Below are positions 1-8,630 of a DNA stretch of 64,000 nucleotides, in pieces. The notes under the pieces were generated by a model, which worked only from the letters and a program-made list of their open reading frames with translations, made no database searches and was not told the origin of the DNA. This DNA is from Lysobacterales bacterium PRO7 (lineage in GTDB: Bacteria > Pseudomonadota > Gammaproteobacteria > Xanthomonadales > Rhodanobacteraceae), in assembly GCA_021404785.1 (NCBI GenBank), contig QWHH01000013.1, positions 20,156 through 84,155 of the forward strand, in the 5' to 3' direction. Each line of letters opens with the position of its first letter. Position 1 is the first letter of the stretch. The translations under genes and the position numbers were made by a program.

Positions 1-828
1 AACGTCGCCTTCGAGCGCCGCACCGATGGCCTGATCGAGCGTGTGCCAGATGCCGTCGCTCGGGCCGTTGTCGAAATTCAGCATGTCTTCGCTGCGCAAC
101 GCGCTGACGGAAATTGTCTGCGTGCCGAGTTTGTAGTCGGCGCTGAGCGTGCCGCCGTGGTGTTGCGCGCCGTTGGCGTCCGGGTTGTAGATGCAGTACG
201 GATCGTTCGGGCCATTGCAGATGCCGGGATTGGTCGCCGAAAACCCGCCGACATGGCGCGCGCCGATCTGTACGCTGAAGCCGCCGTTGTCGTCGCGCGC
301 GCCGAATCCGGCGCTGCCGTCCGCGTCGCGGTACGTGCCATAGCTTGCGGCCAGATGCGGGCCGGTCAGCTTGCGCGTGAAAATCTGGATCACGCCGCCA
401 ATCGCGTCCGATCCCCAATAACTCGCGCGCGGACCGCGCACGATCTCGATGCGCTGGATCGCGTCCAGCGGCAAATTTTCCCAGGCGAACGCGCCGGTGT
501 TGCTCGATGCCACGCGCACGCCGTCGATCAGCACCAGCACGTGATTGGAATTGCCGCCGCGCAGAAACACGTTGGTTTGCGCACCCGGTCCGCCAGTGCG
601 CGCCATGTCCACGCCCGCTTGCAGGCGCAGCACTTCGAGCAGATCCGGCGCGTGGCTGGCCTCGATGTCTGCGCGCGTGATCACGCTGACGTCGGCGAGG
701 CTGGCATCCACGGTTTCGGCCACGCGCGATGCGGTCACTTCGACGGTGGGTTGCAGCGCCGCATCCTGTGCGTACACAGCGGCGGTCGCTGAAAAAAGAC
801 AGAGGGAAAACAACGATTGCTTGAACAT
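1..828 (-). CDS. btuB: TonB-dependent vitamin B12 receptor, BtuB-like (partial, N-terminal 276 residues)
   Basis: Outer-membrane receptor that imports cobalamin using TonB energy. The gene starts at the ATG whose complement ends at base 828 and runs off the left edge, so only the N-terminus is visible. The start MFKQSLFSLCLFSATAAVYA is a signal peptide. A plug domain follows with LRGGNSNHVLVLIDGVR, then RIEIVRGPRASYWGSDAIGG, the usual end of a TonB plug, and then the first barrel strands. Homology alone would leave siderophore or sugar receptors possible. The cobalamin riboswitch directly upstream makes B12 the most likely substrate. The C-terminal barrel cannot be judged here. Confidence 0.88.
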   Translation of the reverse strand, partial: MFKQSLFSLCLFSATAAVYAQDAALQPTVEVTASRVAETVDASLADVSVITRADIEASHAPDLLEVLRLQAGVDMARTGGPGAQTNVFLRGGNSNHVLVLIDGVRVASSNTGAFAWENLPLDAIQRIEIVRGPRASYWGSDAIGGVIQIFTRKLTGPHLAASYGTYRDADGSAGFGARDDNGGFSVQIGARHVGGFSATNPGICNGPNDPYCIYNPDANGAQHHGGTLSADYKLGTQTISVSALRSEDMLNFDNGPSDGIWHTLDQAIGAALEGDV

Positions 829-949
829 GACGATCTCCGAACGCTCACCCGCGGTTGATGGCAAGACGCGCGGAGGTCGGAGGGAGGGTGCCGGAGGCGG
901 TGTGGACGCGCGGCAGCCGTCCGTTGCCCGCCGCAACGCCTTGAGCTAT

Positions 950-1113
950 GCCGCAGGCCGGTCTCCGGGCTTGCAGGTACCTTGCTTCAATCGCCTTCCC
1001 GAGCGTCGCTCAGTGGCATGTAGATCGAGCAAACCTGCTTACCGTTGCGGGGGCAGCATCAGCTTTGCACTGATTTCCCGTTTCATCTGCCTCTTGCGAG
1101 GCAAGACACCTGC
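950..1113 (-). ncRNA. Cobalamin riboswitch upstream of btuB
   Basis: Read on the minus strand this leader shows the conserved cobalamin-aptamer blocks in order: GATGAAACGGGAA near 1087-1075, GCTGCCCCCGCAACGGTAAG around 1058-1039, the B12-box elements GCCACTG (1017-1011) and GGGAAGGC (1000-993), and AAGCCCGGAGACCGGCC near 972-956. The aptamer ends about 120 bases before the btuB start codon. No strong U-run terminator was found between aptamer and start codon, so translational control is more likely, but this is inference. B12 binding is expected to repress the receptor gene. Confidence 0.93.
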
Positions 1114-1129
1114 GACGGCGCGCAGTCTA

Positions 1130-2281
1130 TCACTTCTTGTCTGGCAGGAACGACGCGATCACGTCGTTGAGAAACCGCTGCCCAAGATCTGTTGCGCAAA
1201 CGTGATCGTTGACGCGAACAAGCCAACCACGCGCGATGGCGGAGTCCAGTCTGGCGTCGATCGCGGATGCCGGCAGTCCTGTGTGTGCGGCGAAATCCGC
1301 CATGGCGAATCCCGCGTTCAGACGCAGCGCATTGAGCATGAACTCGAACGGCAGTTGCTCGGGGGCGATCACATCGTCGCCGCCGATGCGGCGGGCGGTG
1401 GCCGCGTGTTCGAGATAACCGCGCGGCGCGCGGATTTTCCAGCGACGCCGCACCGTGCTGTCCGCGTACGTCGCCTTGCCGTGCGCGCCCGCGCCAATGC
1501 CAAGGTAGTCGCCGAAATTCCAGTAATTGAGGTTGTGCGCGCACTCACGGCCCGCACGTGCATAAGCGGACACTTCGTACTGCGCCAGCCCTGCGGCCGA
1601 CAACCGTGCCTGACAGGTTTCCTGCATGTCCCAGGCGGAATCCTCATCCGGCAAGGGTGGCGGATTCGCGGCAAATTGCGTGTTCGGTTCCAGGGTCAGC
1701 TGGTAATGCGACAAATGCGGCGTTTGCAACGAAATAGCTTTTTCCACATCGGCCAGCGCGCCAGCGAGCGTTTGCTGCGGCAGCGCGTACATCAGATCCA
1801 GGTTCAGGTTCTCGATGCCGGCATCCTGCGCCGATTTCACCGCGCGCTCGGCCTGCGCCGCGTCGTGGATGCGGCCAATGCGCTTGAGCGCATCGTCGTC
1901 GAAACTCTGCACGCCGAAGCTTATGCGGTTGACGCCGGCATTGCGATAGCCCGCGAACGGGCCGTGCTCGACCGTGCCGGGATTCGTCTCCAGCGTGATT
2001 TCGATACCGGGCGCGAACGCGAGACGCTGTGCCGCACCATCCAGAATCCGCGCGATGGATTCGGGTGAAAACAAGCTCGGTGTGCCGCCGCCGAAGAAGA
2101 TGCTACGCAATGGACGACCCAGTGCCAGCGGCAAATCTTGATCGAGATCGGCCAGCAATGCAGCGACGTATTCGTCCTGCGGAATCGCCTGCGGCGCGTT
2201 GTGCGAATTGAAATCGCAGTACGGGCACTTCTTCGCGCACCAGGGGATGTGGATGTAGAGCGCGAGCGGGGGCAGATTCAT
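1130..2281 (-). CDS. hemW: HemW, radical SAM heme chaperone
   Basis: Radical SAM protein of the HemN-like family, now regarded as a heme chaperone; many databases still call it oxygen-independent coproporphyrinogen III oxidase. It has 383 residues, the normal family length. The 4Fe-4S/SAM motif CxxxCxxC is at C15, C19 and C22 (WCAKKCPYCDF), followed by FFGGGTPSL, the SAM-binding glycine motif. It lacks the N-terminal extension of true HemN. It is the last gene of the minus-strand run that starts with rph. In related genomes hemW directly follows rdgB; here the restriction/toxin islet separates them. Only three bases lie between it and the upstream methyltransferase gene. Confidence 0.92.
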   Translation of the reverse strand: MNLPPLALYIHIPWCAKKCPYCDFNSHNAPQAIPQDEYVAALLADLDQDLPLALGRPLRSIFFGGGTPSLFSPESIARILDGAAQRLAFAPGIEITLETNPGTVEHGPFAGYRNAGVNRISFGVQSFDDDALKRIGRIHDAAQAERAVKSAQDAGIENLNLDLMYALPQQTLAGALADVEKAISLQTPHLSHYQLTLEPNTQFAANPPPLPDEDSAWDMQETCQARLSAAGLAQYEVSAYARAGRECAHNLNYWNFGDYLGIGAGAHGKATYADSTVRRRWKIRAPRGYLEHAATARRIGGDDVIAPEQLPFEFMLNALRLNAGFAMADFAAHTGLPASAIDARLDSAIARGWLVRVNDHVCATDLGQRFLNDVIASFLPDKK

Positions 2282-2284
2282 GAC

Positions 2285-5200
2285 CTACGCAAACAACGAC
2301 GCCGCCGTGGCATCCACTTCGCGCATCAGCGTACGCGTGCGTGCAAGCGCCACGACGATCTTGCGGTAATGCTCGATCTCGTCGCGCGTGAGCTTGCGGC
2401 CTTTGCGATCCTTCAGCCATTTTTCCAGCACCTGATAACCGCCGATGCGGAAGGCAAAGGTTTCGGCGTCGATGCCATCGAAGTATTGCGTCGCGTTGAT
2501 CCAGACCCTTCCCGATTTTCCATCCTTCGACGCCTCGTAGCGCAGCTTCTCCACCGCGTGATCGCCGGAAACCGGAAACGCCGGCGCGCCTTGATCGAGC
2601 GATTTATCGCGCAGCAGATGCAGCGCCACGAGTTTTTCGCCCAGCGCCGCCAGCGCGCGGAATGTGGCCATGTCCGGCGGCAGCGGAATGCGCGGGAAAT
2701 CGCTGCGCAGGTATTCGGCGTAGCGGCTGCGGTAGGTCGGCGCATGCAGCACGGCGTAGATGTAGTGGAAGATGTCTTCTGGCGTCACGCCGCCGGGCAA
2801 GCCGAACGGCGGCGTCACGGCCACGCCTAGCACGTCGGCCAGCGCGTTCAGGTAACGTGGATCGAGATTCGGATGACGGACATTCTTGGCCGGATCGAGC
2901 GTATCGTGTTCGGGGAGAAGCCAAATTGGGAAAACGTATCCGTTATTAGACGTCTTACTCGACATGCAGATCGCCTCGCTCGGCTTATCTGCAACCTGCG
3001 CGTGAGCAAATTCCTCGCCTTTGGTCAAACGCGATGTAATCAAGGACAGATTGGAATCGTCAAACTGCCGCATCACCTTTTCGACAGGCCAACCCATCAC
3101 GCCACGACTTTGGCCAGTGTAGTACGTGTACCGCGTATCGAAGGGCCGATACAGAATCGGCTTGATCAATTCACGATGCGGGCCAGGTTGCTTGCCCGAG
3201 TTCGGCGCTTTGATGTCTTTCTGCGCCCAATCGAATTTCCAATCACGCACTTCCGGCTTGGGTAGCTTGAACCGCTTGCGTGCGTCAGCCTCGCTCGCCT
3301 GTGCAAACCAGTGGATCGCTTGCCATGCTTCGTCGGCATTCCAATGGATGTTGAGTTCATCGCATTTGGTAACAATTCCGTTGCCGTATAGCGGGAAAAT
3401 TTCCGTCACCGACCAGCCGAGTTCGTAATCGCCCCACGCATCCAGATTGACCGGCACGAACGGCAATTGCGGCAGATGCGGATCAAGCTCGCGCCAATCA
3501 ATTTCCTCGAACTCGCTTTCCTCCAGACGCTGGTATTTGCTGTCGCGGTTACCCCACAATTCGGCGTGGTGCACGCGCGCGTTTCGTATGTGCTTGCCGG
3601 GTTTGCGGATCAGAAACAGGATCGCCACTCCTTGCAAGATGTCAAACACGTTCTTGTCATCGCCGTGTTGCTCGTGTTCTGGCGGCGTGATTTCCCTTTT
3701 GTTTGTGTTTCCGTGTAGGTCCAGCACGTAGATGTCGTCAAAGTCGCGCCGCAATGCCGCGCGCATTCCGCGGAAAATAACGCCATCTAGCCATGTGTGC
3801 GGCGCAATGAAGCCGACGATGCCGTGGCCTGTCTGCGCGATCCGCCAGTGTGCAAAGCGGATGAACTTGATCTCGTCAGCGTTGATCCACTTGCTGCTCT
3901 TTTCCTTGAGTTTGCTGCCGTCTGGCTCGCGTTTGTACAACTCCATCAATTCTGCGATCCACTTAGATTTGTTGCGCGACTCGCCGAAATACGGCGGATT
4001 GCCCAGCACCACTTCCACCGGTTCGCGATCCTTGACGCGCTCGGCGCCTTCGGCTTCGGCCGTCAGCCATTGCGCCATCAACTGGCCGGTCTTGCCGGCG
4101 ATGCGATCCAGCGTGTTGGTGAGAAACACATTGAGCCGGTCGCCGTCCTCGAAATGGAAACCGCGGTCGGCCAGTTCCAGCGCCAGTTTCAGATGCGCCA
4201 CGGTGTACGGCGCCATCATCAGCTCGAAGCCGAATACGCGCGGCAGCAATCTTTCGCGCACGTAATCCGGCCACGCGCCACGCATGCCGGCATCCACTTC
4301 GTGCTTCCAGATGCGGTCGATCACCTCGCGCAAAAACGTCGCCGTGCCGGTGGCGGGATCGAGAATGATCGTATCCGGATCGGCCAGCCCCGCCGCCTTG
4401 CCGAACTGCGTTTTCAGCAGGTGCTCGACGCCGCGCACGATGAAATCGACCACCGGCTCGGGCGTGTAGTAGACGCCGCGCGATTCGCGCAGGGCCGGAT
4501 CGTATTCGGCGAGAAAGGTTTCATAGAAATGGAAAATCGGATCGGTAAAGCCGCGCTTGCGCGACTGCCGGTGCAGTACCTTGTCCAGATCGGCGTGCAG
4601 CAGCGCATCCACGATTTGCTCGGCAATCCACTTGATGCCGTCGGACAGATCGAACGCGATGTGATGGAACAACTGGCGCAGGAACGGGCTCGCCTTCGGA
4701 ATCAGGGTTTCCGCTTCACGCAACGAAAAGTCGCGCGGCGTGGGATCGAACACACGCGCGGTGAACAGGCCGTAGGCGACCGTCTGCGCGAACATGTCCG
4801 CGAATTCTTCTTCTTTCAGTTCCGGCACCAGCAGTTCACGGAACGCACGTTGCTGCGCGGCCAGCGCGCCGGTATCGCCCTCGTGCTTGAGCGTTTGCAG
4901 CGTGGCATCGCGCAGCAGTTGCGTCTGCGCCGCGAGCAATTTCGCGAGTTGCTTCGGCGTGGCGACGGTCGGTGCGACCGCGTTGTAGAACGCCTGCGCC
5001 AGTTTGTTCCACTGTTCTTCTGCGTCCGGCATCGCGACGATGCCGCCGCGCGACGCGACTTCGCCGAGCCGCACACGAAGTTTCGACTCGCCGTATTCGA
5101 GCCAGATGAAATCCAGATAATCGGTGAACACGAGGTTCGGCAACGCCTCGGCGTAGCGCTTGAGTTGCACCGATTTGAGCAACTTGTCCAGCGGCTCGCC

Positions 5201-5419
5201 GATGTCCTTGGCCTCGACGTGGCCAAGGATGGTGGCGTTGCGGCGCACGACGAAATCCGGCGCGTTGCCGGCAATGCGCTGCGGCTCGTTGGTGGCCTCG
5301 ATGTTCGCCGCGCGGCTTTGCAGCAGCATCTGCAAGGCCGGGCGGTAACTGTGCTCAGTGGCGTCGCCGCGGCGGTGGACGCGATCCAGTGCGGCGATGT
5401 AGTCGGCGACGGCGGTCAT
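2285..5419 (-). CDS. Fused restriction endonuclease/N6-adenine DNA methyltransferase (type IIG or ISP-like)
   Basis: A single 1044-residue protein that probably both cuts and methylates DNA. The N-terminus has a PD-(D/E)xK nuclease signature: PDF at 54-56 and EAK at 69-71. A helical region follows to about 300. The methyltransferase core carries the motif X-like RGVYYTPEPVVDFIVR at 314-329, SAM-binding DPATGTATF at 354-362 and catalytic NPPY at 474-477, typical of gamma-class N6-adenine enzymes. The C-terminal ~500 residues resemble the specificity region of type ISP enzymes. It lacks the helicase/translocase domain of LlaBIII-type ISP enzymes, so a type IIG-like enzyme is the better description. 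No separate specificity or methylase gene is present. The 5' end lies just downstream of the toxin gene, and the region around 2870-3960 is AT-richer than its neighbours. Confidence 0.8.
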   Translation of the reverse strand: MTAVADYIAALDRVHRRGDATEHSYRPALQMLLQSRAANIEATNEPQRIAGNAPDFVVRRNATILGHVEAKDIGEPLDKLLKSVQLKRYAEALPNLVFTDYLDFIWLEYGESKLRVRLGEVASRGGIVAMPDAEEQWNKLAQAFYNAVAPTVATPKQLAKLLAAQTQLLRDATLQTLKHEGDTGALAAQQRAFRELLVPELKEEEFADMFAQTVAYGLFTARVFDPTPRDFSLREAETLIPKASPFLRQLFHHIAFDLSDGIKWIAEQIVDALLHADLDKVLHRQSRKRGFTDPIFHFYETFLAEYDPALRESRGVYYTPEPVVDFIVRGVEHLLKTQFGKAAGLADPDTIILDPATGTATFLREVIDRIWKHEVDAGMRGAWPDYVRERLLPRVFGFELMMAPYTVAHLKLALELADRGFHFEDGDRLNVFLTNTLDRIAGKTGQLMAQWLTAEAEGAERVKDREPVEVVLGNPPYFGESRNKSKWIAELMELYKREPDGSKLKEKSSKWINADEIKFIRFAHWRIAQTGHGIVGFIAPHTWLDGVIFRGMRAALRRDFDDIYVLDLHGNTNKREITPPEHEQHGDDKNVFDILQGVAILFLIRKPGKHIRNARVHHAELWGNRDSKYQRLEESEFEEIDWRELDPHLPQLPFVPVNLDAWGDYELGWSVTEIFPLYGNGIVTKCDELNIHWNADEAWQAIHWFAQASEADARKRFKLPKPEVRDWKFDWAQKDIKAPNSGKQPGPHRELIKPILYRPFDTRYTYYTGQSRGVMGWPVEKVMRQFDDSNLSLITSRLTKGEEFAHAQVADKPSEAICMSSKTSNNGYVFPIWLLPEHDTLDPAKNVRHPNLDPRYLNALADVLGVAVTPPFGLPGGVTPEDIFHYIYAVLHAPTYRSRYAEYLRSDFPRIPLPPDMATFRALAALGEKLVALHLLRDKSLDQGAPAFPVSGDHAVEKLRYEASKDGKSGRVWINATQYFDGIDAETFAFRIGGYQVLEKWLKDRKGRKLTRDEIEHYRKIVVALARTRTLMREVDATAASLFA

Positions 5420-5422
5420 GCG

Positions 5423-5683
5423 TCAGTTGCGGTACACATCGCGGCGATGGCCGATCTGGATGACTTCAACGACGAGCACGGTGTCGAAAATGTCGTACAA
5501 GATCCGGTAGTGTCCTTGCCGCACACGGAAGGTCTCCCGTCCGGCCAGCTTGATTGCGCCAACCGGCCGCGGGTCGTCTTGCAGCGCGACAATCCGCTGC
5601 ATGATGCGACGCACGTCCGTCTTCGGCACACCGCGCAAATCCTTCGATGCGCGCGCGGCAAATTTCAGTTCAAAGCGTGCCAT
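5423..5683 (-). CDS. RelE/ParE-superfamily toxin
   Basis: An 86-residue basic protein of the RelE/ParE fold. The start MARFELKFAARASKDLRGVP, the middle KLAGRETFRVRQGHYRILYD and the C-terminal strand VVEVIQIGHRRDVY match the family pattern. Members either cleave mRNA on the ribosome (RelE) or poison gyrase (ParE); the sequence does not decide between them, although the R-x-G-x-Y-R-I-L-Y-x-I core is usual in RelE. It overlaps the upstream antitoxin gene by 14 bases, the standard antitoxin-first order, and ends three bases before the restriction-methyltransferase start. All three genes may be one transcript. Confidence 0.88.
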   Translation of the reverse strand: MARFELKFAARASKDLRGVPKTDVRRIMQRIVALQDDPRPVGAIKLAGRETFRVRQGHYRILYDIFDTVLVVEVIQIGHRRDVYRN

Positions 5684-5903
5684 CGGCCTTGAGCTTGGCG
5701 ATGAATTCGGAATAGCTCAGGCGCTTGTCGTTCGCGCGCTCGGCGATGATGGCAAGATCCTCCTCGTCCTCACGCAGCGATTCGCGCACAGCGTCCGAGA
5801 CGATTTCGGAAATCGAGCGGCGCGAATCGGCGGCTTTCAGGCGCAATGCCTTGTGAAGATTTTTTTCCAGATAGATCGTGGCGCGAGTGGTTTCTGCTTG
5901 CAT
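5670..5903 (-). CDS. Ribbon-helix-helix antitoxin, RelB/CopG type
   Basis: A 77-residue antitoxin. The N-terminal half, TTRATIYLEKNLHKALRLKA followed by RRSISEIVSDAVRESL, is a ribbon-helix-helix DNA-binding domain. The acidic C-terminal tail (EDEEDLAIIAERANDKRLSY and beyond) should wrap and neutralise the toxin. It overlaps the toxin gene by 14 bases. Its start lies 39 bases after the rdgB stop codon, and that gap contains tandem ATGACGT repeats suited to RHH binding, so autoregulation is expected. Confidence 0.87.
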   Translation of the reverse strand: MQAETTRATIYLEKNLHKALRLKAADSRRSISEIVSDAVRESLREDEEDLAIIAERANDKRLSYSEFIAKLKADGTL

Positions 5904-5907
5904 GGCG

Positions 5908-5940
5908 GCACCATGACGTTATGACGTCTTGACATTGTAG
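5908..5940 (-). promoter_or_regulatory. Putative promoter and RHH operator of the toxin-antitoxin pair
   Basis: Two exact ATGACGT copies (plus-strand 5913-5919 and 5921-5927) are spaced 8 bases start to start, with a GACGTC palindrome at 5923-5928. On the minus strand a TACAAT -10 hexamer (5939-5934) precedes them; its -35 is weak. Short tandem repeats between -10 and start codon fit an operator for the RHH antitoxin. Function is inferred from position and pattern. Confidence 0.5.
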
Positions 5941-5942
5941 CA

Positions 5943-6557
5943 TCAAAACGTTTGCTGACTCAGCAGAACGCGCAACTTCGCCAGCGCCAGCCCGCGGTGA
6001 CTGATGCGATTCTTGGTCGTCGCATCGAGTTCTGCCGCGCTCAATCCGCCGCCATCATCGGGCTGGAAGATCGGGTCGTAGCCGAAGCCCTTGCGGCCGC
6101 GCGGCGCGCGCAGGATCGTACCCGGCCAGCGCCCTTCGGCGATCAGCGGTGCGGGATCATCAGGTTTACGCAGCAGGACGATGCTGCAATGGAAATGCGC
6201 GGTGCGCTGCGCAGCGGGAACGTCACGCAGTGCATCGAGTAACTTGGCGATATTCGCTTGCGCGTCGCCATGCTCGCCGGCATAACGCGCGGACAAAAGG
6301 CCCGGCGCGCCGTCGAGCGCATCCACGCAGATTCCCGAATCGTCGCCGAGCGCGGGCAGGCCTGAAGTGCGCGCGGCGTGGCGCGCCTTGATCAGCGCGT
6401 TTTCGACGAAGGTGCTGGCGGTTTCCGCGGCGTCGGAGATACCAAGCGCGGATTGCGCGATGAGTTCGACGTCGAGATCAGCGAGGATTTCGCGCATCTC
6501 GATGAGCTTGCCGGCGTTGCCGCTGGCGAGGACCAGATTCATTGAGGCGTGCTTCAC
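5943..6557 (-). CDS. rdgB: RdgB/HAM1 XTP/dITP pyrophosphatase
   Basis: House-cleaning nucleotidase that hydrolyses dITP, XTP and ITP to monophosphates so they do not enter DNA or RNA. It has 204 residues, the family length. The N-terminal LVLASGNAGKLIEM is the phosphate-binding SxNxxK motif and LPALGDDSGICVDALDGAPG the metal-binding motif; FGYDPIFQPDD and a C-terminal ISHRG are also conserved. The start may be the ATG at 6557 or the one five codons later (MNLVLAS). The start region overlaps the VOC-family stop by four bases, so the genes are translationally coupled. Confidence 0.95.
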   Translation of the reverse strand: MKHASMNLVLASGNAGKLIEMREILADLDVELIAQSALGISDAAETASTFVENALIKARHAARTSGLPALGDDSGICVDALDGAPGLLSARYAGEHGDAQANIAKLLDALRDVPAAQRTAHFHCSIVLLRKPDDPAPLIAEGRWPGTILRAPRGRKGFGYDPIFQPDDGGGLSAAELDATTKNRISHRGLALAKLRVLLSQQTF

Positions 6558-6946
6558 GCGCGCCGCTCAATCAGGTCCCAGCGGTTGCCGTACAAATCGC
6601 GGAACACGACGACCGTGCCATAGGCCTCAAGGCGCGGCGATTCCTCGAAGTGCGCGCCGGCGGCAGTCAGGCGCGCATGGTCGCGCGCAAAATCATCGGT
6701 GTGCAGGAAGAACCCGACGCGCCCGCCGTGCTGGTCGCCGATCGCGGCTTCCTGTGCAGCGGTAACGGCGCGGGCCATGATCAGACTGAAGTGGATATTG
6801 CCGGTCGGCGCCATGCGCACCCAGCGTTTGCCGCCGCCGCGGTCGTCGTCTTCGAGCAGGACGAAGCCGAGCGCATCGCGATACCAGGCGATCGCCTCGT
6901 CGTAATCGCGCACGAGTATGGCGATCATGGCGATGTGGGATTTCAT
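6554..6946 (-). CDS. VOC-family (glyoxalase/bleomycin-resistance fold) protein
   Basis: A 130-residue protein with the paired beta-alpha-beta-beta-beta modules of the vicinal oxygen chelate superfamily. Typical pieces are [20 protein letters not shown] at the start, [22 protein letters not shown] in the second half and [15 protein letters not shown] at the end. The final glutamate is the common metal-ligand position. VOC enzymes include lyases, dioxygenases and resistance proteins, so no substrate is assigned. It overlaps rph and rdgB by four bases on either side, so it is a genuine member of that operon. Confidence 0.8.
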   Translation of the reverse strand: MKSHIAMIAILVRDYDEAIAWYRDALGFVLLEDDDRGGGKRWVRMAPTGNIHFSLIMARAVTAAQEAAIGDQHGGRVGFFLHTDDFARDHARLTAAGAHFEESPRLEAYGTVVVFRDLYGNRWDLIERRA

Positions 6947-7686
6947 GCCGACAACGCCTCGCGCTGTTTGTGTAAAAGTTCACTTATCCCTTTTTGCGCA
7001 AGTCCGAGCAGTGCATCGAGTTCTTCGCGCCGGAAAGCGTGGCCCTCGGCCGTGCCTTGCAGCTCGATGAAACCGCCGCCGTCGTTCATCACCACGTTCA
7101 TGTCGGTGTCGCAGGCCGAATCTTCTGCGTAGTCGAGGTCGAGCACCGGCACACCTTGATACACGCCCACCGACACCGCCGCGACAGCGCCGTGCAGCGG
7201 ATCGCGCTTGATCTTGTCGCGCGCCTTGAGCCAGTTGATCGCATCGACCAGCGCGACATAGGCGCCGGTGATCGCCGCCGTGCGCGTGCCGCCGTCGGCT
7301 TGCAGCACGTCACAATCGAGCGTGATCGTGCGCTCGCCGAGCGCCGCACGTTCCACGCAGGCGCGCAGTGCGCGGCCGATCAGGCGCTGGATTTCCAGAG
7401 TGCGACCACCTTGTTTTCCGCGCGCCGCTTCGCGCGCGCTGCGCTCGCCGGTCGCACGCGGCAGCATGCCGTATTCGGCCGTGATCCAGCCTTCGCCCTT
7501 GCCGCGCAGGAACGGCGGCGCCTTGTCCTCGACGCTGGCCGTGCACAGCACGCGCGTGTCGCCGAACGCGACCAGCACTGAGCCTTCGGCATGCCGTGTG
7601 TAGCGCCGTTCGATGCTGACGTTGCGCAATTGGTCCGCGGCGCGGCCGGAAGGGCGTTTGACTGTAGCCATTGAAATCTGGGCCAT
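6943..7686 (-). CDS. rph: Ribonuclease PH
   Basis: Phosphorolytic 3'-5' exoribonuclease that trims tRNA 3' ends. It has 247 residues. Conserved stretches are [20 protein letters not shown], the substrate-binding [12 protein letters not shown], and [20 protein letters not shown] with the phosphate/metal site. The C-terminus carries [18 protein letters not shown]. It heads a minus-strand operon (rph, VOC gene, rdgB and onward) and is divergent from yicC across 65 bases, which must hold both promoters. Confidence 0.96.
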   Translation of the reverse strand: MAQISMATVKRPSGRAADQLRNVSIERRYTRHAEGSVLVAFGDTRVLCTASVEDKAPPFLRGKGEGWITAEYGMLPRATGERSAREAARGKQGGRTLEIQRLIGRALRACVERAALGERTITLDCDVLQADGGTRTAAITGAYVALVDAINWLKARDKIKRDPLHGAVAAVSVGVYQGVPVLDLDYAEDSACDTDMNVVMNDGGGFIELQGTAEGHAFRREELDALLGLAQKGISELLHKQREALSA

Positions 7687-7751
7687 CGAAATATCCCAAA
7701 AGCAGGGCGCGGAAGTTTACCATTGCGTCCATTGCCGCCAGTGGAATCGCC

Positions 7752-8630
7752 ATGATCCGCAGCATGACCGCGTTCGCCAGCGCGGAAACCGAAACGCCGT
7801 GGGGTGCGCTCGCGTTCGAGCTGCGCTCGGTCAACCACCGTTACCTCGAACTCAATCCGCGCCTGCCGGATGAATTGCGCGCGATCGAACCGGCCTTGCG
7901 CGAGCGCATCGCTTCGAGGCTCACGCGCGGCAAGGTCGATGCGACCTTGCGTTTTCGCCCGAACGATGCCGATGCGGCCAAGCTTCGCGTCAATGACGCG
8001 ATGGTGGAACGCCTCGCGCATCTGGCGAAATCCTTCGACGAACGCTTTCCCGACCTCGACATCGATTTCACCGGATTGCTGCAATGGCCCGGGGTGCTGG
8101 TGCAGGACGACATCGATCAGGAAGGGCTGCGCAACGCCGCGCTGAAACTGCTCGATCAGGCGCTGGCCGACATGCTCGCCACGCGTCAGCGCGAAGGCGA
8201 GCGTCTCGGCGTGTTCCTGCGCGAGCGCCTCGACGGCATTGCGAAACTCGTCGCTGATGTGCGCGGCTGGCTGCCGCAGATCCGCGAAGCGCTGCGCGCG
8301 AAATTGCAATCGCGCCTGGGCGAACTCAAGCCCGCTGCGGGGTTGGCGCAACTTGAACCGGGCCGGATCGAACAGGAGTTGGTGCTGCAGCTCTCGCGCA
8401 TCGATGTGGACGAGGAACTCGATCGCCTCACCGCGCATATCGCCGAAGCTCGTCGCGTGCTGGCGCTGCCCGACGCGGTCGGTCGGCGCATGGATTTCCT
8501 GATGCAGGAATTCAACCGCGAAGCGAACACGCTCGGTTCCAAATCCGTCGACTCACGCACCACGCAGGCGAGCGTGGAACTCAAAGTATTGATCGAGCAG
8601 ATGCGCGAGCAGGTGCAGAACATCGAATGA
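7752..8630 (+). CDS. yicC: YicC/YloC-family endoribonuclease
   Basis: A 292-residue protein of the YicC family, recently described as endoribonucleases. The start at 7752 (MIRSMTAFASAE) matches the family N-terminus; a longer open frame upstream has no support. ELRSVNHRYLELNPRLPDE near the start and the C-terminal MDFLMQEFNREANTLGSKS are family signatures. Its stop overlaps the gmk start by four bases, the common yicC-gmk pairing. Confidence 0.93.
   Translation: MIRSMTAFASAETETPWGALAFELRSVNHRYLELNPRLPDELRAIEPALRERIASRLTRGKVDATLRFRPNDADAAKLRVNDAMVERLAHLAKSFDERFPDLDIDFTGLLQWPGVLVQDDIDQEGLRNAALKLLDQALADMLATRQREGERLGVFLRERLDGIAKLVADVRGWLPQIREALRAKLQSRLGELKPAAGLAQLEPGRIEQELVLQLSRIDVDEELDRLTAHIAEARRVLALPDAVGRRMDFLMQEFNREANTLGSKSVDSRTTQASVELKVLIEQMREQVQNIE

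Noticed and set aside
3797-5692. 631-residue plus-strand open frame opposite the methyltransferase
   Set aside because: The opposite strand encodes clear nuclease and methylase motifs; this frame has no recognisable protein.
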